A stretch of 9,691 bases of DNA. It comes from Sporichthyaceae bacterium (lineage in GTDB: Bacteria > Actinomycetota > Actinomycetes > JACCUZ01). The stretch spans positions 1 to 9,691 of the forward strand of contig JACCUZ010000319.1 of the NCBI GenBank assembly GCA_013698395.1, given 5' to 3'. The notes beneath the pieces were generated by a model. It saw nothing but the letters and a program-made list of their open reading frames with translations, did not search any database and was not told the DNA's origin. This document shows, piece after piece, positions 1 to 6,050 of this stretch (position 1 is the stretch's first letter; every line of letters begins with the position of its first letter). Position numbers and translations under genes: made by a program.

Positions 1-1731
1 CCCGTCCGGGGACGGCGGCCCGGCGGCCGCCGCCGGGTAGTGCAGCGTCGCGGTGCCATCCCGGCGCGCTGCGCGCAGCCGGCAGGCCCCGGGGTCCAGG
101 GACCGCCCGTGCAGCGTGCCGTGCAGCTCGAGCACCGGCCCGTCAACCACGACATCGGTGACCGTGGCGGGCCCCGCGCTGACTTCGACGGCGAAGTCCC
201 CTACCTCGCTGGTCGGCACCACCCGGACCCCGCCGACGGTCTTGAGGGCCGGCCGTTTGGCCCGGCCCGGCTCGGTTCGTGCCAGCCACCGGCGGCGCAG
301 AATGCCGTGCGAGCGCACCTCGACCCGCAGCCGCCAGTGACCGTCGCGGTAACGCCCCCGCGGCGCGAGCTCGGAGACGGGAGCCGTCGCCTCGAAGCCG
401 CACCAGTCGTAGCAGGTGACCCCGTCCGGAGCCGACTCGGTCACGTCCGGTCGTCGCACGGTGCGCACCTTCATCGACACCACGTTCTCCGGGTGACCGC
501 TCTCCTCCAGGGTCAGCCGGATGCGCGCCGACCCCGGTCGACTGAGGTCCAGAAAGGCGATGTGGGCGTAACCGGTCAGCGTGAGCTGGTCGCCCTGCCA
601 GAACACGTCCTCGACGCTCGCGCGCAGCGGGATCTCCTCGCGGTCCAGCCGGTAGACGGAGTCGGGGATCGCCAGCTCCGGGTCACCGCGGAAGGGGTAG
701 TCGCCCCAGAACCGTCTGCCCTTACGAACCATGGGCGTCCAGTTGATCTCCCCCGACTTCTCGAACCTGAGGACCTCGAGCAGCTCGGGCAGGAGTCGAC
801 GGCGGACCAGGTGCCACTCCAGCCGCCGGATCGCCGGGAGGTGGTCGAAGACGTCGTCGTCAGCGCGGTCGAAGTAGTCGTTGACCACTTCCAGGAACAG
901 CGAGCGAAACTCGTCGTCGGCGACGTCGAGCTGCGACAGGAAGTAGCCGAGGTCCTGCTCCGCGACCGACCGGTCGTACCGCGACTTGAGGGCATGCTCC
1001 CCGTGGTCGGCCAGGAAGCGGCTGACCCCGTCGACCGCCCGCGTCCGGTCACGGATCGCTCGTGCCTCGGTGCGTCGTTGGGTGATGGAGCTGCTGTCAC
1101 CGACTCTGGCGCGCCACAGGTAGACCGGTTGGCGCAGGACGTCGACCGAGCGCGCCAGCACGTGAGCCGGCAGGGTGACGGGGATGTCCTCGTAGAGCAC
1201 CCCTTCTGGCCACCGGAACTGGTGCCGGGTCCAGAACGAGCGGCGGAAGAGCTTGTTCCACGCCGTCCGGTCGTTGAGCAGCGCCTCGTGCTTGGACACG
1301 TGAGTCCGCAGGCGGTTGGCCCGGAACGCCCCGGCGACCATCGCCGACTGCCAGGTGCCCGTGACGGTCAGCCGGTGGTAGTTGCCGGAGGCGAAGTCCG
1401 ACCCCGTCTTCTCGAGTGAACCACCCATCAGCTCGTAGGCGTTGCGCACCACGACGTCGTCGCTGTCCACGAACGCGAGGTAGTCACCTGTGGCCAGGTC
1501 CGCACCGGTGTTGCGCGCGTTGCCGAGTCCACCGTTGGGCTGCTGCACCAGGCGGAACCGTGGGTCCCGGTCGGCGAACGTCCGCGCGACGTCGGCGCTG
1601 GAGTCCGTGGACCCGTCGTCGACCAGAATGACCTCGAGCTCGCCGTGGGTCTGCTGAGCCAGCGACTCGAGACAGTCGGCGAGGTACCTCTCCACGTTGT
1701 AGATCGGGACGACAACGCTGATCAGGGGCAT
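1..1731 (-). CDS. Family 2 glycosyltransferase with C-terminal linker region; N-terminal part of a probable bifunctional GT/glycerophosphotransferase (partial)
   Basis: The reading frame from ATG at 1731 is open for 577 codons and leaves the window at position 1, so the C-terminus is missing. Residues 1-100 form a GT-A nucleotide-binding half: a start like ISVVVPIYNVERYL, LVDDGSTD at 36-43, GGLGNARNTG at 67-76 and the metal-binding DSDD at 89-92. WNKLFRR (158-164) and YED (180-182) are typical acceptor-side elements of teichoic and capsule GT2 enzymes. From about residue 360 the protein becomes beta-rich (LTLTGYAHI around 383-391, CYDWCGFEA around 440-448), resembling the linker found between GT2 and CDP-glycerol glycerophosphotransferase domains in actinobacterial fusion proteins. 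I infer that such a domain follows off-window; a stand-alone GT2 with a TarS-like tail is the alternative. It probably transfers a sugar to a lipid-linked wall polymer at the inner membrane face. GAGGA at 1746-1742 is a plausible ribosome site. It is the last visible gene of the exporter operon, 35 bp after the ATPase. Confidence 0.88.
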   Translation of the reverse strand, partial: MPLISVVVPIYNVERYLADCLESLAQQTHGELEVILVDDGSTDSSADVARTFADRDPRFRLVQQPNGGLGNARNTGADLATGDYLAFVDSDDVVVRNAYELMGGSLEKTGSDFASGNYHRLTVTGTWQSAMVAGAFRANRLRTHVSKHEALLNDRTAWNKLFRRSFWTRHQFRWPEGVLYEDIPVTLPAHVLARSVDVLRQPVYLWRARVGDSSSITQRRTEARAIRDRTRAVDGVSRFLADHGEHALKSRYDRSVAEQDLGYFLSQLDVADDEFRSLFLEVVNDYFDRADDDVFDHLPAIRRLEWHLVRRRLLPELLEVLRFEKSGEINWTPMVRKGRRFWGDYPFRGDPELAIPDSVYRLDREEIPLRASVEDVFWQGDQLTLTGYAHIAFLDLSRPGSARIRLTLEESGHPENVVSMKVRTVRRPDVTESAPDGVTCYDWCGFEATAPVSELAPRGRYRDGHWRLRVEVRSHGILRRRWLARTEPGRAKRPALKTVGGVRVVPTSEVGDFAVEVSAGPATVTDVVVDGPVLELHGTLHGRSLDPGACRLRAARRDGTATLHYPAAAAGPPSPDG

Positions 1732-1766
1732 GCGGGTCAGGTCCTCACGCGGGGGTTGGTCCCACT

Positions 1767-2531
1767 CTAACCTCGGGCCGCCCGACGCTCCCTCCGGCGT
1801 GCGACGTCCTCGCCGTAGCGGGAGAGCGCGTCCTCCAGCGTCCCGTCGAGCGCCAGGGAACCACCCTTGAGATACAAGCCCCGGGTGCAGAACCGGCGCA
1901 GGTCGGAGACGTTGTGCGAGACCAGGAACATCGTGCGCCCACCGGAGAGCAGGTCCTCCATCCGCCGGTAGCACTTCTCGCGGAACGACCGGTCACCCAC
2001 GGCGAGCACCTCGTCGACGAGCACGATGGGCTCGTCGAGCGTGGTGATGACGGAGAACCCCAGCCGCACCTTCATGCCCGAGGAGAAGTGCCGGAAGGGG
2101 GTGTCCAGGAAGTCGCCGACCTCCGCGAACTCCACGATCTCGTCGAAGCGGTCGGCGATCGCCCGCTTGGAGAGCCCGTGCACACCCGCGGTCAGCGCGA
2201 TGTTGTCGCGGGCGGTGAGGTCTCCGACGAAACCACCCGTGACCTCGATCAGCGGTGCGACCCCGCCACGGACCAGCATCGTGCCCTCGTCGGGGAGCAG
2301 CACGCCCGCGATGAGCTTGAGGAGGGTGCTCTTGCCCTGACCGTTGCCGCCGACCAGCCCGACCGCCTCGCCGGGGTCGACGCTGAACGTCACATCGCGC
2401 AGGGCCCAGAACTCGCCCTTGCGACGACCGGTCTGTGGCGGGCTGCCGCTGAGCTCCCGCAGCCGCCTCCGACGGCCACGGTTGCGGCGAAAGCTGATGC
2501 CGAGACCGGCTGCCTCGATGACGGGCTGCAC
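1767..2531 (-). CDS. ABC transporter ATP-binding protein, polysaccharide/teichoic acid exporter (Wzt/TagH type)
   Basis: A 254-residue ATPase that powers export of a lipid-linked polysaccharide or teichoic acid across the membrane with the adjacent permease. It has Walker A GGNGQGKST at 61-69, the ABC signature FSSGMKVRL at 149-157 (the SGMK form typical of Wzt, TagH and the mycobacterial galactan exporter ATPase), Walker B IVLVDE at 169-174 and the H-loop SHN with His206. It ends shortly after the nucleotide-binding domain in an Arg-rich tail (RRRERRAARG), so there is no C-terminal carbohydrate-recognition domain of the E. coli O9a Wzt type. A basic stretch (RRNRGRRRRLREL, 15-27) lies where related ATPases carry a variable N-terminal insert. 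The frame is open far upstream, but I chose GTG at 2531. It sits 2 bp after the permease stop and has AAGGAG at 2545-2540 with an 8-nt spacer, and upstream residues in this frame are shadow of the permease gene. Confidence 0.93.
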   Translation of the reverse strand: MQPVIEAAGLGISFRRNRGRRRRLRELSGSPPQTGRRKGEFWALRDVTFSVDPGEAVGLVGGNGQGKSTLLKLIAGVLLPDEGTMLVRGGVAPLIEVTGGFVGDLTARDNIALTAGVHGLSKRAIADRFDEIVEFAEVGDFLDTPFRHFSSGMKVRLGFSVITTLDEPIVLVDEVLAVGDRSFREKCYRRMEDLLSGGRTMFLVSHNVSDLRRFCTRGLYLKGGSLALDGTLEDALSRYGEDVARRRERRAARG

Positions 2532-2533
2532 CC

Positions 2534-3346
2534 TCAGATCTCCTTGAGGGCTGGGCCCTCGAGCCGGCGAAAGACAACCAGTCCGAGGGCAAGCAGCACG
2601 ACGGCTGACCCGACCGACACTCCGAGCGGAGCCCAGCCAGCCCACTCCTCGGCGAAGAACGCGGTCCGGTAGAGGTCGAGCAGACCGGCGAAGGGGTTGA
2701 TGACGTACAGACCGGAGAGCCCATCGCCCAGCCGGTCCTGCACGTCGTGGACGCCGTAGACGACCGGGGACAGGAAGAAGAGCAGGCGCATCAACAGCCG
2801 CATCAACCGCTCGACGTCGCCATAGAGGACGGCCAGCGGGGCCAGGATCAGGCCCAATCCGGTCAGCAGAACTCCCTGGATGAGTACCGCCACCGGGAAG
2901 AACACCACGTGCCAGCTCGGCGTGGCCCCGTTGAGCGCGGCGAAGAGCGCCAGGACCGGCAACGCCAGGGCGAAGTCGGCAAACCGGCTCAGGACGGCTC
3001 GCAGGACCCAGATCTCGCGCGGCAGGTTGGTCGACCGGACCAGCTTGGAGTCCTTGTTCAGCGCCCGCATCGACGCGCGCACGACCCCGTTGGCCCACTG
3101 CCAGGGCAGCATCGCGCAGAGCAGGAAGACGATGTACGGGTCCTCCCCCAGCGAGCGCGTCATCAGCTTGGTGAAGACGAACCAGTAGATGCCGGCCATC
3201 AGCAGTGGCTCGACGATCGACCACAGGTAGCCCAGCGCGGAGTCGGCGTACTTGACCTTGAGGTCGCGCGACACCAGCAGCTGGAGCACCCGGCGCTGAC
3301 GCCACAGAGTCGCTAGCCGGGACGCCGGCCGGAGCTGAACAGCCAC
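2534..3346 (-). CDS. ABC-2 type polysaccharide exporter permease (Wzm/TagG type)
   Basis: A 270-residue integral membrane protein, partner of the downstream ATPase, that moves lipid-linked polymer across the cytoplasmic membrane. The N-terminal cytoplasmic interface helix (LLVSRDLKVKYADSALGYLW, about 23-42) is the hallmark of Wzm, TagG and Rv3783-like permeases. About six hydrophobic segments follow, near 40-60, 70-90, 112-138, 146-175, 184-200 and 238-259. NPFAGLLDLYRTAFF (217-231) before the last segment is also characteristic. The start is uncertain. GTG 3346 has GGGAG at 3355-3351 with only a 4-nt spacer. ATG 3430, overlapping the previous stop, would add 28 Gly-rich, low-complexity residues with no visible ribosome site. 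The frame also runs open to 3685, but that part overlaps the upstream dehydrogenase and is shadow. The stop is 2 bp from the ATPase start, so the two are surely co-translated. Confidence 0.92.
   Translation of the reverse strand: MAVQLRPASRLATLWRQRRVLQLLVSRDLKVKYADSALGYLWSIVEPLLMAGIYWFVFTKLMTRSLGEDPYIVFLLCAMLPWQWANGVVRASMRALNKDSKLVRSTNLPREIWVLRAVLSRFADFALALPVLALFAALNGATPSWHVVFFPVAVLIQGVLLTGLGLILAPLAVLYGDVERLMRLLMRLLFFLSPVVYGVHDVQDRLGDGLSGLYVINPFAGLLDLYRTAFFAEEWAGWAPLGVSVGSAVVLLALGLVVFRRLEGPALKEI
2540..2545 (-). promoter_or_regulatory. Ribosome binding site fixing the GTG start of the ABC ATPase
   Basis: AAGGAG reads on the minus strand eight bases before GTG 2531, inside the last codons of the permease gene. 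It decides the start of the ATPase, whose frame is otherwise open to beyond 3300. Confidence 0.75.
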
Positions 3347-3419
3347 TGAACTCCCGCCGCCGCCGGCCCCGCCAATTGGACCGTGGAACGCTATCACCGG
3401 CGCCCTGGACGGCCCCCGC

Positions 3420-4460
3420 TCAGTTCCCATAGGTAGCCACGAAAGCGTCGACCCGCTCCTGGACCGCACTCCCGTCGAGGTCGAGATGCTCGAGGATCGT
3501 GTAGCGGTCGGGTCGGGTCGTCGGCGCCAGCAGCACGGCGTGCGCGAACTGCTCGGCCGACAGGCCGAGGTCGGCGGGCAGGCGGGGCAGGCCATGTCGC
3601 CGAAGGCAGGCGTCGACCAGGGATCCCGCCTCGTCGTCCTCGCGCAGGAAGAACGAGAAGAGGGCTCCCACGCCCGCGAGCTCACCGTGGTTGCCGGCGC
3701 CGGGGAACAGCGCGTCGATCGCGTGCAGGATCTCGTGGTCGCTGCCGCTGCAGGGGCGGCTCGACCCGGCGGCCGCCATCGCCATGCCGGAGAGCACGAG
3801 TGCGTCCGCGAGCGCGGTCAGGAAGTGGTCGGAGTCGATGCCGTCGGTGCGGTGCAGCATCGCCTCCGCGGCGGTCCGTGCGAACGTCTCCGCCAGCCCG
3901 TCGATCGGCTCACCCCGCTCCTCGTGCGCGAGCCACCAGTCCGCCAGCGCGGACAGGTTGCTCACGACGTCACCCACCCCTGAGCGCACCATCCGAGCAG
4001 GCGAGCTGCGGACGAAGTCCAGGTCCACCACCACGGCCAGCGGCAGCCCGACGCCGAAGGACCCCTTGCCCCCATCGTGCACCAGCGAGCTGACCGGGGA
4101 GGCGATGCCGTCATGGGCCAGGTTGGTGGCGACCGCCACCATCGGCAGGGCCAGCCGGGTGGCGGCGTACTTCGCCACGTCGAGCGTCCGACCGCCGCCG
4201 ATCCCGACGAGCGCGTCGTAGTGCGTGCCGCGCAGCTGCGCCTGCAGCTCCCCCGCGGACTCCAGGCTGCCGCCCCGCACCGTGAAGACGTCGGCGTTGC
4301 TCAGGGCGGGCCGGATCTCCTCGACCACCTGCTCGCCCTGACCTGGGCCCACCGCTACCGCGACGCGGCCGTCGGCGGAGATGCGCCGGTCGGCCAGCAG
4401 GTCACCGAGCCCGGACACGGCACCGGCCCGGATGTCGATGATCAGCGGGCTGAGCAGCAT
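3420..4460 (-). CDS. sn-glycerol-1-phosphate dehydrogenase family protein (EgsA/AraM-like, iron/zinc alcohol dehydrogenase superfamily)
   Basis: A 346-residue enzyme predicted to reduce dihydroxyacetone phosphate to sn-glycerol-1-phosphate with NAD(P)H in the cytoplasm. Visible family signatures are the nucleotide-binding GIGGGRTLDVAKYAA (86-100), TNLAHDGIASPVSSL (112-126, matching the S/AHDGxASP block), GVGDVVSNLSALADWWLA (161-178) and SGSDHEILHAID (238-249) followed by NHGE (257-260). The metal ligands expected from archaeal and Bacillus homologues would be Asp164, His242 and His258, all present. Length is normal for the family. I chose ATG 4460, five bases after the stop of the nucleotidyltransferase, because codons upstream to 4529 only shadow that gene. 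Its place between a LicC-like nucleotidyltransferase and a polymer exporter suggests it supplies a polyol phosphate for a wall polymer rather than for membrane lipid. A related ketose phosphate as substrate cannot be excluded. Confidence 0.88.
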   Translation of the reverse strand: MLLSPLIIDIRAGAVSGLGDLLADRRISADGRVAVAVGPGQGEQVVEEIRPALSNADVFTVRGGSLESAGELQAQLRGTHYDALVGIGGGRTLDVAKYAATRLALPMVAVATNLAHDGIASPVSSLVHDGGKGSFGVGLPLAVVVDLDFVRSSPARMVRSGVGDVVSNLSALADWWLAHEERGEPIDGLAETFARTAAEAMLHRTDGIDSDHFLTALADALVLSGMAMAAAGSSRPCSGSDHEILHAIDALFPGAGNHGELAGVGALFSFFLREDDEAGSLVDACLRRHGLPRLPADLGLSAEQFAHAVLLAPTTRPDRYTILEHLDLDGSAVQERVDAFVATYGN

Positions 4461-4465
4461 CCGCG

Positions 4466-5209
4466 CTAGTAGTGGCACGCGATCTCCCGAGCCCGTGCGA
4501 GGTCGTCGTGGTTGTCGACCTCGACCCACGGCACGGACCCGATGGGTGCCACCCCCACCCGGCCGCCGGTGTCCACCAGCTCCTGGTAGCCGTCCTCGTA
4601 GTAGAGGTCCGGGTCCCGCCGCCAGGTCGTCTCCAGCGCCGTCGCGAGAGCGTCGGCTCCGTGGGCCTGGATGAGGGTCGCCCCGATGTACTCCCCGTCG
4701 GCGTCTGCGGGGTCCATCAGCTTGGTGATGCGGCGCAGGTGGCCTCCTTCGTCGAGGGTCACCTTCATCTCCTCCTCAGCCAGGCGCTTCTCGGCGTCCA
4801 GCGCCAGCAGCACCCCAGCGGAGCCCTCCTGCTCGGCGGCCGCCAGCAGGGCGCGTTCCACGGACACCGGGTGCACGGTGTCGCCGTTGACGAGCAGCGC
4901 CCCACCGGCGAAGTGCTCCCGGGCCAGCCACAGGGAGTAGCAGTTGTTCCACTCCTCCGCCCGGTCGTTGTACAGCAGGTGCAGACGCACCCCGTGACGC
5001 TCCTCGAGCGCTGGCTGCCGGCTCTCCACGGCAGTCGCCCGGTAGCCCACCACCACGGTCACGTCGCGCAGCCCGACCGCCGCGAGGTTGGCGAGCCCGA
5101 TGTCGAGGATGGTGGTCTCTCCGTCGACCGGCACCAGCGCCTTGGGGAGGGAGTCGGTGTACGGCCGCAGCCGCCGTCCGGCTCCCGCTGCCAGCACCAT
5201 GCCGATCAT
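4466..5209 (-). CDS. LicC-like NTP transferase (phosphocholine/polyol-phosphate cytidylyltransferase family)
   Basis: A 247-residue single-domain nucleotidyltransferase of the sugar-phosphate type. It has the NTP-binding loop LAAGAGRRLRPYT (6-18), the catalytic Lys in PKALVPV (22-28, Lys23), YNDRAEEWNNCYSLWLARE (80-98), the metal-binding NGD (108-110), GEYIG (172-176) and WVEVDNHDDLARA (228-240, second metal Asp232). The NNxYSLWLA block and the short length without a hexapeptide acyltransferase domain point to LicC-like cytidylyltransferases rather than glucose-1-phosphate enzymes. These activate phosphocholine or other small phosphates with CTP. Next to a G1P dehydrogenase and two glycerophosphotransferase-type genes, CDP-glycerol formation is my preferred role, though it is inferred. 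It is the first gene of the exporter operon, with GAGGAG at 5222-5217 and a 7-nt spacer to ATG 5209. It lies head to head with the phosphodiesterase gene. Confidence 0.87.
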   Translation of the reverse strand: MIGMVLAAGAGRRLRPYTDSLPKALVPVDGETTILDIGLANLAAVGLRDVTVVVGYRATAVESRQPALEERHGVRLHLLYNDRAEEWNNCYSLWLAREHFAGGALLVNGDTVHPVSVERALLAAAEQEGSAGVLLALDAEKRLAEEEMKVTLDEGGHLRRITKLMDPADADGEYIGATLIQAHGADALATALETTWRRDPDLYYEDGYQELVDTGGRVGVAPIGSVPWVEVDNHDDLARAREIACHY

Positions 5210-5216
5210 GCACGCT

Positions 5217-5222
5217 CTCCTC
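5217..5222 (-). promoter_or_regulatory. Ribosome binding site of the NTP transferase
   Basis: GAGGAG reads on the minus strand seven bases before ATG 5209 and supports that start. Confidence 0.7.
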
Positions 5223-5243
5223 GTCCGCCCTCGTGGTCACCGG

Positions 5244-5253
5244 ACGGTATCGT
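5244..5253. promoter_or_regulatory. Possible bidirectional promoter with overlapping -10 elements
   Basis: The ten bases ACGGTATCGT hold a plus-strand -10-like TATCGT (5248-5253) and a minus-strand TACCGT (5249-5244) that share the central TA. The plus element would place transcription initiation near A5260, two bases before GTG 5262, giving a nearly leaderless phosphodiesterase mRNA. The minus element would initiate near 5237, leaving a leader of about 28 bases with a good GAGGAG site for the exporter operon. No convincing -35 boxes are seen on either side, so this is tentative. Confidence 0.35.
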
Positions 5254-5261
5254 CTCGCCAC

Positions 5262-6050
5262 GTGTCGGCAGCGACGCGCGCGACGCGTCCCCCGCTGTTC
5301 CCCGACCCGCCCGCAGTGATCGGCCATCGCGGGCTGGGATCGGGCGTGGTGGACGGCCTGCCGGAGAACAGCCTGGCCTCGATGTCGGCGGCCGTGGCGG
5401 CCGGCGTCGACTGGGTCGAGCTCGACGTCTCGCGGTCGTCGGAGGACGTGCTCGTGGTTCACCACAGCCCCGCAACCCTCGAGGGCGCCTTCCTGGTGGA
5501 GTGCACGGCACCGGACCTCTCCGCGATGGGCGTGGCGGCCCTCCAGGACGTGCTCGACGGGCTGCCAGGCGAGGTCGCCGTGGACATCGACGTCAAGCCC
5601 GTCCTCGAGGACGCCCTGACCGTCAGGGACACCGTGGAGCTGCTGCTGCCCCTCCTGCGCCGCGAGCAGCCGCGCCGCCGGCTGATGGTCACCTCGTTCG
5701 ACGCCACCGCCCTGCAGCGGGTGCGCGCCGGCGTCCCCGGCCTGCCGACCGGTTTGCTGACCTGGTTCGACTTCCCGCTGCGCATTGCCGTGCCGATGGC
5801 CGCCAGGCTGGGGGTCGACGTGGTCGGCCTGCACCACCGGTCGTTCGCGGCGAACACCGTGGAGCCCGCACACCTGCACCGGGAACCGGCGCGCAACGTC
5901 ACGGTCGCCCACGAGGCGGGCCTCGAGGTGCTCGCCTGGTGCCCTGGCCCCGAGGAGGTGCCCGGTCTGGTCGCCGCCGGGGTGGACGCGCTCGTCGTCA
6001 ACGACGTGCCGACCATGCTGCCGCTGGTCCGGTCGCTAGCCCCGGCCTGA
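5262..6050 (+). CDS. Glycerophosphodiester phosphodiesterase family protein (GDPD)
   Basis: A 262-residue TIM-barrel enzyme predicted to hydrolyse glycerophosphodiesters to glycerol phosphate and an alcohol. It shows HRG (22-24), PEN (34-36), the metal-binding WVELDV (51-56; Glu53, Asp55), VVHHSP (65-70) with the expected catalytic His, DIDVKP (108-113) in place of the usual E-x-K, and the C-terminal VLAWCPGPEEVPGLVAAGVD with VVNDVP (245-250). The Asp that normally follows the catalytic His (HD) appears to be Ser69, which is unusual. No signal peptide is visible, so it is probably cytoplasmic. The frame is open upstream to 5088 across the divergent NTP transferase. I chose GTG 5262 because a -10-like TATCGT lies eight bases before it and it is the last plausible start before the HRG motif; ATG 5208 would add 18 residues. 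Its last 15 bases overlap the end of the opposing glycerophosphotransferase gene. It could act in turnover of the glycerol-phosphate polymer made by its neighbours. Confidence 0.85.
   Translation: MSAATRATRPPLFPDPPAVIGHRGLGSGVVDGLPENSLASMSAAVAAGVDWVELDVSRSSEDVLVVHHSPATLEGAFLVECTAPDLSAMGVAALQDVLDGLPGEVAVDIDVKPVLEDALTVRDTVELLLPLLRREQPRRRLMVTSFDATALQRVRAGVPGLPTGLLTWFDFPLRIAVPMAARLGVDVVGLHHRSFAANTVEPAHLHREPARNVTVAHEAGLEVLAWCPGPEEVPGLVAAGVDALVVNDVPTMLPLVRSLAPA

Noticed and set aside
40..1419. Long plus-strand open frame (459 codons) opposite the glycosyltransferase
   Set aside because: It is the exact codon-register complement of the GT2 gene, which has clear family motifs. In GC-rich DNA, antisense frames of real genes are often open. 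Its translation shows no recognisable domain.
2532..3305. N-terminal extension of the ABC ATPase frame to 3305
   Set aside because: The extension lies wholly within the permease gene on the same strand in another frame. The ATPase has a strong ribosome site before GTG 2531.
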